A stretch of 64,000 nt of DNA, taken from the NCBI RefSeq assembly GCF_954871325.1, contig NC_088775.1, forward strand, positions 33,891,561-33,955,560, in the 5' to 3' direction. Shown here piece after piece: positions 23,380 to 35,540 of the stretch. The notes under the pieces were generated by a model, which saw only the letters and a program-made list of their open reading frames with translations, was not told the origin of the DNA and ran no database searches. The position numbers were made by a program, and so were the translations under genes. Position 1 is the first letter of the stretch, and each line of letters opens with the position of its first letter. The DNA is from Gordionus sp. m RMFG-2023 (lineage: Eukaryota > Nematomorpha > Gordioida > Chordodea > Parachordodidae).

Positions 23380-25240
23380 TAGTGTTGTTAAATGGTTGGT
23401 TTTTTTCGACCAAGAACCCGAGTCGAAGTGGTAAAAATTGGCCCAACCCTGAGCCAGGGTCGAAAAATCGACCACGATGAAGAGCCGACCCGGGTTGGCT
23501 TAATGTGTCAGCCTGCTGGGGCGACTTGCTGGGGTCGGCTTACTGGGTCGATTTGTTAGGTCAGCAAAATATATAGAAAATTAAATTAGTTTGTTTTAAT
23601 CCGGGATTGTTTTTGATATTAGAAAGATGTTCAAAAATCTTTGGTTCTAGTAATAAATAGGCACTGCATTATATTTTACTCCACAGGAAAATATAAATGT
23701 GAAAATTTTTAAAAAATTTATCTTAAGCCTAGTTAAAATTTTTGATACTAGAAAGATGCTCTTAAACCTTTGGATCTTGTAATAAGTTGGCACTGCTGTT
23801 ATATTTTCCTCCACGAGGAAAAAAATTGCGAATTATTTTTAAGACGTTGTTTTAAACCTAGTTAAATGTTTATGATATTAGGATGATGTTCTAAAACCTT
23901 TGGGTTTAGTAATAAATTTGCAGCTGTTATATTTTTCTCAACGAGGAAAATAAAATTGTGAATTTTTTTAAGACGTTGTTATAAACCTATTTAAATGTTT
24001 GTGACATTAGAAAGATTGTCTAAAACCTTTGGGTCTAATAATGAATTGGCACTTCCTCTATATTCCACTCCACGGGGAACTAAAATTTTAATTTTTAAAA
24101 ATTTTGTCTTAAATTTAGTTTAAAATATATGATACTAAAAAAATTGTTCGAAAACTTTTGTGTTTAGTAATAAATTAGCACTGTTATTATATTTTAGTCC
24201 ACGAGAAGAAATAATTACGAAAATTTATTAAAAATTTGCTTTAAATTTTTAGTTAAAAGTTTTTGATAATAGAAAGAGGTTCTAAAACTTTTGGGTCTAG
24301 TAATAAATTAGCACTGCCATTATATTTTACCCAACCATGAAATAAATTTGTGAAATATTTTTTAAATTTTGTTTTAAGCCTACTTAAGTATTTTATAGTA
24401 AATAGATGTTCAAAACTTCTGGGTCTAGTAATAAATTGGGACTATCATTTTATTTTACTCCACGAGGAAAAATAAATTTTGAAAATTTTATAAAATTATG
24501 TTTTAAGCTTAGTTAAAAGTTTTGGATATTAAAAAAGGTTCAAAAACCTTTGGATAATAAATTGGCACTGCCATTATATTTTACCCCACGAGAAAAAATA
24601 AATTATCACGAGAAAAAATAAATAATTTAATTTTTTAAAAAATTTATTTTAAGCCAAGTTAAATGTTTTGTTACTATAAAGATGTTCTAAAACATATGAG
24701 TTCACAAATAAATTTCTAATGCTAATATTTTTAACCCCCGGGTAAAATGTAAAAATAAAATTATATATTTATGTTTTGAGCAAGGTTTATATAGTATTAA
24801 ATCCGCTATTCCATTTCATTCCATAAGGAAGGTTAAAATATAAATATTTTTAAAAACTTTGTTATGAGACTAGTTAAAGTTTTTGATACTATAAATTATT
24901 TTTAGAACCTTTGATTTCTAGAGAGATTCCCATTGACATTATTTTTTATAATTCCTTGCATTAAAATTTAAATATTAAAAAATATATATTTATGTTTCGA
25001 GCCCAATAGTAAGTTTGGGTCTAGTAATAAGTTGTCGCCATCATTCTAGTCTAATCCACGAGATAATTAAAAATTTGAAAAATTTTACGAACTTTGTTTT
25101 GTGCCTAATAAAATGTTTTTGATATTAGAAAAATGTTCTAAGGCCCTAGTGTCTAAAATAAATTAATATTACTATTTATTTTTTTTAACTTGAACTTAGT
25201 TTAAATTTTTTGGTATTAGAAAGGAGTGGTATACCATTTG
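23380..25240. repeat. left arm of a giant inverted repeat (~130-bp tandem units)
   Basis: It begins tagtgttgttaaatgg, the same tip as the hAT MITEs at 4621 and 42694. A GC-rich stretch with gggtcggctt-type repeats comes next. About a dozen degenerate ~130-bp units follow, containing ctagtaataaattggcac and ttactccacgagg. The right arm at 35541-38667 carries the same parts in inverse order. The 8 bp outside this tip (cagacact) do not match those outside the right tip. Confidence 0.75.
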
Positions 25241-27087
25241 AAACTTTTTAGGGGATTGGTAGTGGAAAAGAAAACACTGGGGAAGTTGATCAGTCATCCC
25301 AATTTATAATTTAAGTCACTTGGATATATTAATTTCCTAAAATGATCTTAAATCGTCCATCTATATGCTAAAAATATTTTGAAATATTTAACTATTGCAA
25401 ATTTTTTATCAAATTTGGAAAATGTTTGTAAGACAAATAATTTTAGTAAAATTTGAATTATCGTAATTTGTGATTTTTACAAAAATTTATGATGAATTGT
25501 ACAACATATATGATGTCAGGAACAGTACGACAAAAATAGTTTCCAATATTGTGATCTTTGGGGAGATTTTTATACTCACCATTTTTTTTTCTATTCTCCA
25601 GAATACTCCAAAATAAATGGTCTAAAAGAATTGGAGAAATGTGTAAATTTTTTTTAGAAATAACGACAAATCCACAAAAAGATGTACTGTGCCTATTTTA
25701 ATTTTACTTTAATTTGTCCTCAAAAAAATTTTTTAAAATTTTTTTTTTGTATCCCTATCATGTACTTTTCTTAATTCATTGAGCTTGTTTATATACAACT
25801 TATTATCATAAAAATATGATGAATTTTTTATTTCCTTATGTCATTTCTTAAAATGTATGAAGCCTTAAAATCGTAGTTTCTTTCAATTAACAATCCACCA
25901 TTTATCAGGAATTTTTTGAAATGATTTAAAAAACGCATCTCTGTGGTTTTCCCATTCCTTGATATATAAGTTTCATTAAAAAAAATCAGTTATTGAAATA
26001 TTAATTAATTTATAATCATTAAAATATTTGTTAACCAAAAGAAAAATGAAATATTTTTCCATTAAAAGTAAAGGCAATATTTAAAACAAATATATTAAAA
26101 ATGGACAAAAAATCCAAGTAGATGCTTTGAGATATATGTTATAGATATTGCAGGTAATGAGTTGATCTTAGGTCAGAATCTCTAGAAGAAATGGATGGAA
26201 ATAAAAATTCCAAGTAGTTACATTTAGAAGAGTCTATAGAATCTTTGAATAATTATTGTTTAGTCAAGTTGTTTAACCTCAGCCCAGTTTATAGATAAAA
26301 ATAGTCAAAACTAATTAATAAAAAATTAGACATCCGATAAGGATTTCTGCTAATCACCCTCAGGATTATATTATAAATATAAATAAAATAAATTTTAATA
26401 GATATAAATAAAAATTGTGTAATGCTGATGCATAATTAGCCGAAATCCTTAGCCAACTAACTAGTTTAAAATTATTGTATCTCATATTTGCCTTAAATTT
26501 ACTAAACGTTCTTTCACAATTCAATTGCGTAAATTATAATGTTAAAATATTAATAAAAATAATCGAGATTATTATAATCAGTTGTGTGCAGATTTTGGGA
26601 AAAAATTTAAAATATCGTAAATTACATATACCTTAATAATATTTATTTTCCCATTTTAAAATCAAACGAAGAGCTTCTGTTGGCAATATATTGTGTGTCA
26701 CTTAAAGTAATCCTTGTTTTCATTACTTTTGAAAGGAAATTTTCATGAATTAAATTTTTATATTTTTAGGCTAAGCCTAATTAGCATAGTTTTTCGCCAA
26801 TTATGCAACACAAGATCAGACCACAATACATTTTTTATTGAAATCCTTAGCAAATTGTTGCTAGAAATAATTTTCTTTATTTAAGCTAAAGTTCTAAATT
26901 AATGAGATATAATGGTTTTAAGAATTTTATCATTCTTTTAATTTATTTATTTAAATTCTATTTGGGAAATGCGTGATTTTATACAATCAATCTTATTAAA
27001 GGTTTAATATGATTTGTATTATTTAAATTTTATAGTACTATATGTAATAATTTTAAATATGAAATCAATAATTTTAATTGTGCAATT
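25241..27087. other. AT-rich DNA, no gene recognised
   Basis: I checked both strands for domain signatures and saw none. It may be the remains of whatever lay between the arms of the giant inverted repeat. Confidence 0.5.
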
Positions 27088-27200
27088 TAGTGTTGTTAAA
27101 TGGCTAAGCCGAGTCGACTTAGCTGCGACTCGAGCCTAGTTTCTAGTCGAAAAAACGACTCCGATTCGAGTCGACTCCCGAGGCGATTTTGTAACAAAAA
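27088..27200 (+). mobile_element. left end of another tagtgttgttaaa-type element
   Basis: It begins tagtgttgttaaatggc, followed by a GC-rich subterminal stretch with gagtcgact repeats. I found no matching right end with the flanking 8-mer gtgcaatt, so this is an orphan tip or a truncated element. Confidence 0.5.
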
Positions 27201-28237
27201 TAAAATTATATATAATATTTCATAATATAGTTTTTAATATATATCAGACCTGCAGAGATACGATTAGCATTAAAAAATAAAATCATCCTCTTTTAATTAA
27301 ATCTCTTAACCTTATCCCTATACTTTTTTAGACATCCTCTTTTTAAATCACTTATTAAAATTGTTGCAAACGAAATTATATCTTTGCATTTCCTTAATAG
27401 GCCTAAAATAAACTTAGGTAAAGCATTAATAAAATTTATTTTAAGCGAATAAAAAATTTCTAAACCATCCCTCCCTTCGCAACCTATATATAAAAGAATT
27501 TGTAATTTTTGAAATAACGACCATAATTTAAATTTTGTAGAAAAAGCATTTATATAAAAGGTAAAATCAAAAATACTCACATCATCGACTCGCTGGGTCA
27601 GCTCAATTTTTTAAATTTATTTATAAGTAAATTTTAATTTTTTATATCTTCTTATCTAATCTATTACATTGGTCATAGACCTGCCGAAAGTAATATAATG
27701 TGTATTATAAGGAGGCCCACCCTCCCTATAATTTTGCTGATTTTTTTTCTCAAGATACCAACAAACCTTGTAATACAGATGTATATTTATCGAAATGAGT
27801 GGAATTACACCCTATCCAATTTGTAGTTTTAGAGTGAGGTATAGTTATGAGTGTAAGGAGAAAAAGGTAAATAAAGAAAAACTATATCTTCCAAATACAA
27901 AATAGCTATTAATTATCTAGTTAAAAAAATTTTCCCGTTTAAGTATTGTATTTTGTAAATATTTAGTAATATTATGTAATCAGTAAAAGACAATATTTTA
28001 ACTTTACTTTATCGGAAAATTTATAAAGTTTTATTTGCTTCTCATAGTTTATTTCTAACTAATAATCAAATTTATATCTCTCTTTATCATACTTTATAAA
28101 ATAACATTATAAACAAAATTGTATCGGTAAGAGGAAAACTAGATAACATTAATTTAATAACTAACAGTCAATAGAGTATTAGATATCTTTTCTTAAAATA
28201 TTTTCCTCTTAGCAGTCATCATTCATTTAGAAAACTA
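27201..28237. other. AT-rich DNA, no gene recognised
   Basis: A minus-strand open frame at 27293-27580 (95 codons) resembles nothing I know and has no supporting context, so I do not call it a gene. Confidence 0.5.
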
Positions 28238-28639
28238 GATATCATTCACAAGGTCTATAAGTCGAAAGGCTTGGTAATACGAAAGGCTAAAAAATAATAT
28301 TGAAAATAAAAATAACAAAGAAAATGTTAAATGAGATATTTGATTGATTTATTGCTTTTTTTAGAGAAAAAATATTATAATAACATTACATTATAATATA
28401 TTAAAAATATGGAAATTTTAAGATCTTTTCAATTTTTTTATTAATTCTTTGAAATAATTTGCGGTTTTTAAAAATTAATTTTATTATATTAATTTTTAAA
28501 TTAATATTTTTAATTAAATTAATATTTGGTTATGATTTTATATATTAAGTAAGTATAAATATATTGTAATTACTTGATAAAGAAGTAAATGAGAAACATA
28601 AATTTTTTAAGATATTTTTAATTTGAGAAAGCATTTAAG

Positions 28640-29520
28640 AGGGGAAAGGCTAACATCTTAAACGTAATTTTGAATATAATTATATAATTAAACTCAGAAT
28701 TTAACCGCTTAGATGTATTTTTTTACGTTTCCGGTTCACAAAATAAATTTTTTGTCGCGAAAGACATTTATAGGGGAGAGGCTAACATTTTAAACGTATT
28801 TTTATACTCAGAATTTAATTCTCTATCCAAACCCGCTTAGATGTATTTTTTTACGTTTCCAGTTCACAAAATAAATGTCGCGAAAGACATTTATAAGGGA
28901 AAGGCTAACATCTTAAACGTAATTTTTATAATATTTATATCATTGAACTCAGAATTTAATTCTCTATCCAAAACCGCTTAGATGTATTTTACGTTTCCGG
29001 TTCACAAAATAAATTTTTTGTCGCGAAAGTCATTTATAGGGGAAAGGCTAACATCTTAAACGTAATTTTTATAATATTTATATCACTGAACTCAGAATTT
29101 AATTCTCTATCCAAAACCGCTTAAATGTATTTTTTTACGTTTCCGGTTCACAAAATAAATATTTTGTCGCGAAAGACATTTATAGGGGAAAGGCTAACAT
29201 CTTAAACGTAATTTTTATATATTTATATCATTGAACTCAGAATTTAATTCTCTGCCCAAAACCGCTTAGATGTATTTTTTTACGTTTCCGGTTCACAAAA
29301 TAAATTTTTTGTCACGAAAGACATTTATAGTAACATCTTAAACGTAATTTTTATAATATTTATATCATTGAACTCAGAATTTAATTCTCTATCCAAAACC
29401 GCTTAGATGTATTTTATTACATTTCCGGTTCAAAAAATAAATATTTTGTCGCGAAAGACATTTATAGGGGAAAGGCTAACATTTTAAAAGTAATTTTGAA
29501 TATATTTATATCATTGAAAT
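28640..29520. repeat. Foldback subrepeats, left arm (~7 x 140 bp)
   Basis: Units contain aaaggctaacatcttaaacg, gaactcagaatttaattc, ccgcttagatgtat and ttacgtttccggttcac. They differ by small indels only. Confidence 0.85.
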
Positions 29521-29555
29521 CAGATTAGATATTATATGCTTACTATATATATGCA

Positions 29556-30290
29556 ATATTTTTAAAATGTTAGCCTTTCCCCTATAAATGTCTTTCGCGA
29601 CAAAAAATTTATTTTGTGAACCGGAAACGTAAAAAAATACATCTAAGCGGATAGAAAATTAAATTCTGAGTTCAATGATATAAATATTGTAAAAATTACG
29701 TTTAAGATGTTAGCCTTTCCCCTCTTTCGCGACAAAAAATTTATTTTGTGAACCGGAAACGTAAAAAAATATATCTAAGTGGTTTTGGATAGAGAATTAA
29801 ATTATGAGTTCAATGATATAAATATTTTAAAAATTACGTTTAAGATGTTAACCTTTCCCTTATAAATGTCTTTCGCGACAAAAAATTTATTTTGTGAACC
29901 GGAAACGTAAAAAAATACATCTAAGTGGTTTTGGATAGAGAATTAAATTCTGAGTTTAATGATATAAATATTATAAAATTACGTTTAAGATGTTAGCCTT
30001 TCCCCTATAAATGTCTTTCGCGACAATAAATTTATTTTGTGAACCGTAAACGTAAAATACATCTAAGCGGTTTTGGATAGAGAATTAAATTATGAGTTCA
30101 ATGATATAAATATTATAAAAATTATGTTTAAGATGTTAGCCTTTCCCTTATAAATGCCTTTCGCGACAAAAAATTTATTTGTGAACCGGAAACGTAAAAA
30201 AATACATCTAAGCGGTTAAATTCTGAGTTTAATTATATAATTATATTCAAAATTACGTTTAAGATGTTAGCCTTTCCCCTCTTAAATGTT
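29556..30290. repeat. Foldback subrepeats, right arm (~6 x 140 bp, inverted)
   Basis: These are reverse complements of the left-arm units (for example gtgaaccggaaacgtaaaa and atgttagcctttcccc). The turning point is the AT-rich stretch 29520-29555. Confidence 0.85.
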
Positions 30291-30512
30291 TTCTCAAATT
30301 AAAAATATCTTAAAAAATTTATGTTTCTTATTTACTTCTTTATCAAGTAATTACAATATATTTATACTTACTTAATATATAAAATCATAACCAAATATTA
30401 ATTTAATTAAAAATATTAATTTAAAAATTAATATAATAAAATTAATTTTTAAAAACCGCAAATTATTTCAAAGAATTAATAAAAAAATTGAAAAGATCTT
30501 AAAATTTCCATA

Positions 30513-31868
30513 GCTTCGAAAATTGGTCTTTCCCTAAATAGGAAAAAGTGTGAAATTTCCTCCCTCAACAATAAGGATTTTATTCCTCCCTTAGATTTTA
30601 CAATCATTCCGCACGAGGAACTCTGTCTTTTGGGTTCCCCTATTGGTTTTTCAACCTCCTTTTGTCAAAAAACTTTTGACGATTTGATCCATTCCCTTTC
30701 CAATTCACTCAAGAATCTTCCTCATCTCCCCAAGCATCAGTTCTTCTTTCTCACCAAAAAATGTCTTTTTCTACCTAAATTCTTACATTTATTTAAATCT
30801 TCCCCCGTTTTCCAGTACAATACTCTCCTTAAGGTCTTCGAATTAAAATTTAAACATTTTATCGAATCCCTTTTAGGCTTAAATTTTTCCGATTTCAATT
30901 GGTCCCTCGCCTCTATGCCCGCTTACCAGGGTGGACTGGGATTGTTACCCCCCTTCCTTATGGCAATTGCGTGTTTTCTTTCATCTCGAATATCCTTCGC
31001 CGATTCCATTTCCTCGCTTATCGAGTTGGACGATCCCCTTCTATCTTCAGCTAAACAAGAGTGGCTTACTCTAATCACCCAAGGCTCCGAGCAGCCAATT
31101 TCCTGCCATCTAAAGAGCTTCCTGGTCCCTATGCTCCAATGCTCGTTTGAAAAACTTTGTATGTATCCTGAGCTAACTAACCTTCAACTGCTCAGAAACG
31201 CAAAAAAAAACTCTAACGGCCATGAATGGCTAGACGCGATTCCGAGTGGTAAAAAGGAAACGTTACTCACAGACGATGAGTTTCAAACTGCCATTGGCCA
31301 TAGGCTTGGTTGCCTTATCCCTTCTGTGGACACCTGTGCCGCCTGTCACAAACAGGTTGATCCTTTCTCTAGACATTGTTTCTCGTGCCTCAAAGTCAGT
31401 GGCCGTTTCCTGAGGCACGACAACCTTAATAGGTTAATCGGCAAAGCCTTGATTTCGGCCGGTTTCCCCAATAGCTTGGAGCCATTGGGTCTCCTAAATG
31501 CTGACGGTAAGCGCCCTGACGGCATGTCTTTAACGTCTTGGCACGGCGGCAAAAGACTTGTCTGGGACGTCTCTTGTGTTACCTCCTTTCCGGCTAACGG
31601 AAATACCGACTCCTTGGAACTACAAGAAACCAATAAGTTTAATAAATATAGATTCCTCCCTAACTCTTTTTTATTTATTCCCCTTATTTTTAGCGTCCTT
31701 GGAAACCCCGGTCCCCAATCCCTAAAGTTCTTAAATCAATTGGGTAGAAGAATTTCGTTAAGGACAGGGGTCAAAAACGAGTCCCTATCTCTTAAACAAA
31801 AAGTCCAATTTGAAATCCTAAAGGGGAACTACAAATGTTTCTTCGAAACACTCCCATTTCCCTCCTAG
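30513..31868 (+). CDS. C-terminal part of a LINE reverse transcriptase with zinc knuckle and restriction-like nuclease
   Basis: The frame is open from the truncation point to TAG at 31866-31868, about 450 codons. It opens with ASKIGLSLNRKKCE, which resembles reverse transcriptase motif D, then CLLGSPIGFS and a thumb-like region. A Cys/His cluster follows: CAACHK, HCFSC, then RHDNLNRLI. Next are GKRPDGMSL and KRLVWDVSCVTSF, whose RPD...WDV spacing suggests the PD-(D/E)XK nuclease of R2-like LINEs. Last comes LGRRISLRTG. Proteins with this tail are familiar from several invertebrates. No start codon belongs to it. It is an open but partial gene. Confidence 0.75.
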   Translation, partial: ASKIGLSLNRKKCEISSLNNKDFIPPLDFTIIPHEELCLLGSPIGFSTSFCQKTFDDLIHSLSNSLKNLPHLPKHQFFFLTKKCLFLPKFLHLFKSSPVFQYNTLLKVFELKFKHFIESLLGLNFSDFNWSLASMPAYQGGLGLLPPFLMAIACFLSSRISFADSISSLIELDDPLLSSAKQEWLTLITQGSEQPISCHLKSFLVPMLQCSFEKLCMYPELTNLQLLRNAKKNSNGHEWLDAIPSGKKETLLTDDEFQTAIGHRLGCLIPSVDTCAACHKQVDPFSRHCFSCLKVSGRFLRHDNLNRLIGKALISAGFPNSLEPLGLLNADGKRPDGMSLTSWHGGKRLVWDVSCVTSFPANGNTDSLELQETNKFNKYRFLPNSFLFIPLIFSVLGNPGPQSLKFLNQLGRRISLRTGVKNESLSLKQKVQFEILKGNYKCFFETLPFPS

Positions 31869-32109
31869 TTTATCAAATATAGTCATTGTTAATTTTATAT
31901 ATATTTTGCATCGCAACTATAATATAATATATATTATATTTTTTTTTGAAATATGTATTATTATTTTCTTTTCGTCTATTTTTATGTAATATTATTATAA
32001 TATTTTTATCATTATTAATTAAAAAAAATTTGTGAAAAATAATTATTTGCTATTTTTACTTCTAAAATAAATTGTTTTCATAGAAAAAAAAAAAAAAAAA
32101 AAAAAAAAA
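30513..32109 (+). mobile_element. 5'-truncated LINE with a restriction-like endonuclease
   Basis: It starts abruptly within reverse transcriptase coding sequence and ends in a run of about 26 A (32084-32109). The two sides are the halves of the Foldback right arm. Compared with the left arm, about 17 bp of target (inverse of 28396-28412) are missing and no target duplication is seen, which fits a LINE insertion with a small target deletion. The sequence is markedly more GC-rich than its surroundings, suggesting a recent arrival. Confidence 0.8.
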
Positions 32110-32262
32110 TGTAATGTTATTATAATATTTTTTCTCTAAAAAAAGGAATAAATCAATCAAATATCTCATTAAACATTTTCTTTGTTATTTTTATTTTCAA
32201 TATTATTTTTTAACCTTTCGTATTACCAAGCCTTTCGACTTATAGACCTACCCGATATCATT

Positions 32263-32606
32263 TATTAGAAAACTAAAAGTCATTATAATATTAGAGATAT
32301 TTTATTTTCTTAAAAATAAATTATATTTTCAAAAAAAAAATAAAGTTTTTCTTCCCTTTTTTGCCGACTGGCTGGCACCACAAAATTTTATTTTTTAAAT
32401 TTTTTTCTTTATTTGATATAAAATATCTAGAAATAAATAGGGTTGTAATAAATGCCAAAAAAATATCTTAAAAGAAAAAAATTATTTGAAAAAACAAAAA
32501 ATTTAAAAGTAATCAAAGGCGATATTCGTTATTTTTCATTATTTGTTACTCAATTTATGAATATAAATTTTTATTTATGAAAATAATAAAGATATTGATA
32601 ATGTGG
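32263..32606. other. AT-rich spacer
   Basis: Nothing recognised between the Foldback and the hAT element. Confidence 0.6.
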
Positions 32607-32614
32607 CTTATTAT

Positions 32615-34805
32615 CAGGGTTTCGAACCGTTTAGTATAGCGGTTCGGTTCTCTTTGGTTTTTAATATAAAGTTTTGTTCCATTTCGGTTTTTTTTGAAAA
32701 ATTCACATCGGTTCCGTTTAAAATTTATAACGGTTCTTTTCGGTTTTTTTGGTTTTTATAAATTTGATTTAAAAAAAAATTAACCATAAACCATATATAT
32801 TAATCTTAGAGAAAAATCTTTTTAATTTATATTTTTATAATTTCTTATTTAATTTAACTATGATATTCTAATAGATATTTTTATTAAACTTAGTAAATAT
32901 AAATTAGACAAATTAATTAATTTTATTTCATAAATAAATAAGATAAAAACAAACTAAACATGCGCAAATACAATAAGGGATAAAATAACACATAAATATA
33001 ATAAAATCTATACTATATTTATGTTTAAAAAGAGATATAGTGAATAACTAAAATATTTTCTAATTTTTCAGGATTTAATTTTAGTTCTCTGCGCATAGAG
33101 TATAAACTTAAGGCTAGAAAATGCTCTTTCTACAGATACCTGCTGGAACTGCTAGCACAGTTATAGCTAACTTATAAAGTTCTGGCATACTATTCTTTAC
33201 AGTTTCCCAATAATTCAAACAATTAGTATTTTTTTATAATCTCTATATTTCAAATGACCGAATTAGGGGAGACCGGGAATGGTTGGGACATTTTTCGTTC
33301 AAACCTTGATAATTTTAATATTAATAAACTAATCTGAATAACTGAAACATCTTGAATCCCAAAAGTATAAGCTATTTGAAATAATTATATATTTTATAAA
33401 GAAAATATTTTTTTCGAAAATTGGATTTAAAAAATTTTTTTTTTGTTATAACCATGACAGACTATGTATACGTGGGACACACATATGTGATAGTTAGAAC
33501 AATCATGAAATAGAGGTCTAATTAATTTTAAATCAGTAATCAAGTAAGAATAGAGACTAACACATTTGATTTTATTAATAGTATTGTAATTCATAAACAA
33601 TAATTATATTAAAAAATTTTTAGCAAAATTTATGAAAATGATCAAATGGCGTGCCCCAAATATACTCACTAACTTTATAAATATCATCCAAAATCATATT
33701 AATTCATTTTTATTGATTCTGAAAGTCTGTCAGACTGAAAAATAGGGTTTAAACTTTCCTAAAATCTATATTAAAATTTTTACAAATCTTTAATATTGCA
33801 TGACGTAATTATCTATGTTAGGCTTAAATTTTCAGTCTTATAAAATAATAGCTCAAATTATAATTGGAGTGACCTAACGTCCCCCTGCCCTCAATGTACC
33901 CTGGTCTCCCCTATATATTCTATTTCTATACATTTATTATAATTTTCTATGCCCTGGGAATTATTCTTATTAAGGCTTATGCTATATTAATAAATCTTCA
34001 AAATCATCATATAAATTATATTTGAAGGTGAACACGTAGGTATAGCATCTAGAATTTCAATATTCTGATTATAGTTAAATTTTGTATTAAGTTCCGAGTT
34101 TAAGAAAGATGTTTTTGGTGATCTCTTTATCTTCAAATGTTAAAAATGCATTATATCTCAGGTCGAGATATATGGCTGAGTTAAAAATGTCATTTTTCAA
34201 ATTTATTTCTCGTGCTTTTATCATGGAAACTAAAAGTCTGGCAAATGGACTACTTTGCTCGTTTGCATGATACATTTGATCCATGCTTCATAAAAATCGC
34301 CCATTGTCAATTGTTCACTTTGTATATATTTTGTCAAAATATAAGTCGGATATAAAGCTTTTAATATATCAGTAATTATTTTCCATTCATTCTATGATAG
34401 ACATTTTTCGCGATCATTGCTTTGGAGCGATAACTCTACTAATCTCTTCAACATAAATAGATTAAGTTCCATCTTGTGCAATAATCTACAGTGGTTTTTT
34501 CAAATTTAATTTCGACAGAATAGCCATTGTACTGATTGATATGTAGATAATATAAAAAAAATTTATTTAAAAAGAAATCACAATTTAAAAATTGTTCCCA
34601 AGGAAAATTAAAATTTCAAATTTAATTTAATAATTTATAATTAATTAATTTTTAAAACCGTTTTAAACTGGTTTAAACCGGTTTTAAATATTTATAACGG
34701 TTCGCTCTTTTTATACTTTCTTTATAACGGTTAGGTTACGGTTATGGTTCAGAAAATTATAACGGTACATTCCGGTATAGCGGTTTGGTTCGGTTCGAAA
34801 CCCTG
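32615..34805 (-). mobile_element. hAT transposon, decayed (2.2 kb)
   Basis: The terminal inverted repeats are cagggtttcgaaccg and its inverse cggttcgaaaccctg, with further inverted ggttcgg-type motifs inside. A perfect 8-bp target duplication cttattat lies at 32607-32614 and 34806-34813. The minus strand carries transposase relics. Confidence 0.92.
33060..34290 (-). pseudogene. hAT transposase relic
   Basis: An open stretch at 34284-34087 reads SSPFARLLVSMIKAREINL, then SAIYLDLRYN and TFEDKEI, as in the segment before the hAT dimerisation domain. Near 33160-33070 the strand gives QVSVERAFSSLKFIL, the conserved C-terminal motif. The parts between are scrambled by stops and shifts. Confidence 0.75.
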
Positions 34806-34813
34806 CTTATTAT

Positions 34814-35540
34814 ATATTTTTCTTTTGAAAATTTTTACATAAAATATAAACGATACTTGCGATAAATAAATAGTTTTTATAAATTAAATTATATTTTCCA
34901 AAAAGAAAGGGGGAGGGGTTCATAAATAAAAAATTTTTTAATTCCTAATAAGTAGCGTCTTTTAAGATCTAAATAGTTTCAAAATTTTTCCAATAATAAT
35001 ATTCATAAGCACGAATATTATACTTTTGGATAAGTCATCCATACAATTACCAAAGGAAAAAAAAATCCGTTTATGAATATAATGATATGTAAGTCACTAT
35101 CTAACAGATATAGGGGAATCAATCATTGTTATTTTATGATGTATCTTCCTATGAATGAATAATGGTCGTCGGAGAATTGTATGTATGAAATTTAAATACA
35201 ATATTATTATGAATGAATAGAATAGAATATATAAATTGTCGTATTATGACAGAATCAACTTTATTATATTGTGATTAATATGTATCATAATAAATGCTTG
35301 TAAAACTCACAAATTATAAAAAATAGTTCAAAATTTGCTAAAAATTATTTCCATGATCTTAAATCATATAATAATTATAATCTTGTGTTTCAAATTTTCC
35401 AAAGTTGATGTAATAAATTTATAGTAATTACATATTACAAAATATTTTTAGTATAATTTAAAATTAATTTTAAAATGGGATCCTTGCTCAACTTTCATAG
35501 TCTTTTCTTATCAACTGTCAGTCTCCTAAAAAGTTTCAAA
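34814..35540. other. AT-rich spacer
   Basis: No gene or element recognised. The ~130-bp repeat units of the giant right arm begin near its end. Confidence 0.55.

Larger units (their letters stand above)
28247..32253. mobile_element. Foldback-type DNA transposon
   Basis: Long inverted arms meet near 29540. The outer part reads ggtctataagtcgaaaggc from 28252 and its inverse at the right end. Inner parts are tandem ~140-bp subrepeats in opposite orientation on the two sides. A perfect 9-bp direct repeat, gatatcatt, flanks the element (28238-28246 and 32254-32262). Inverted ends built of tandem subrepeats with 9-bp duplications are the hallmark of Drosophila Foldback elements. No transposase is present. 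A LINE occupies 30513-32109 of the right arm, so the element without it was about 2.4 kb. Confidence 0.8.

Noticed and set aside
27293-27580. 95-codon open frame on the minus strand
   Set aside because: AT-rich, unrecognised, no supporting splice sites or neighbours.
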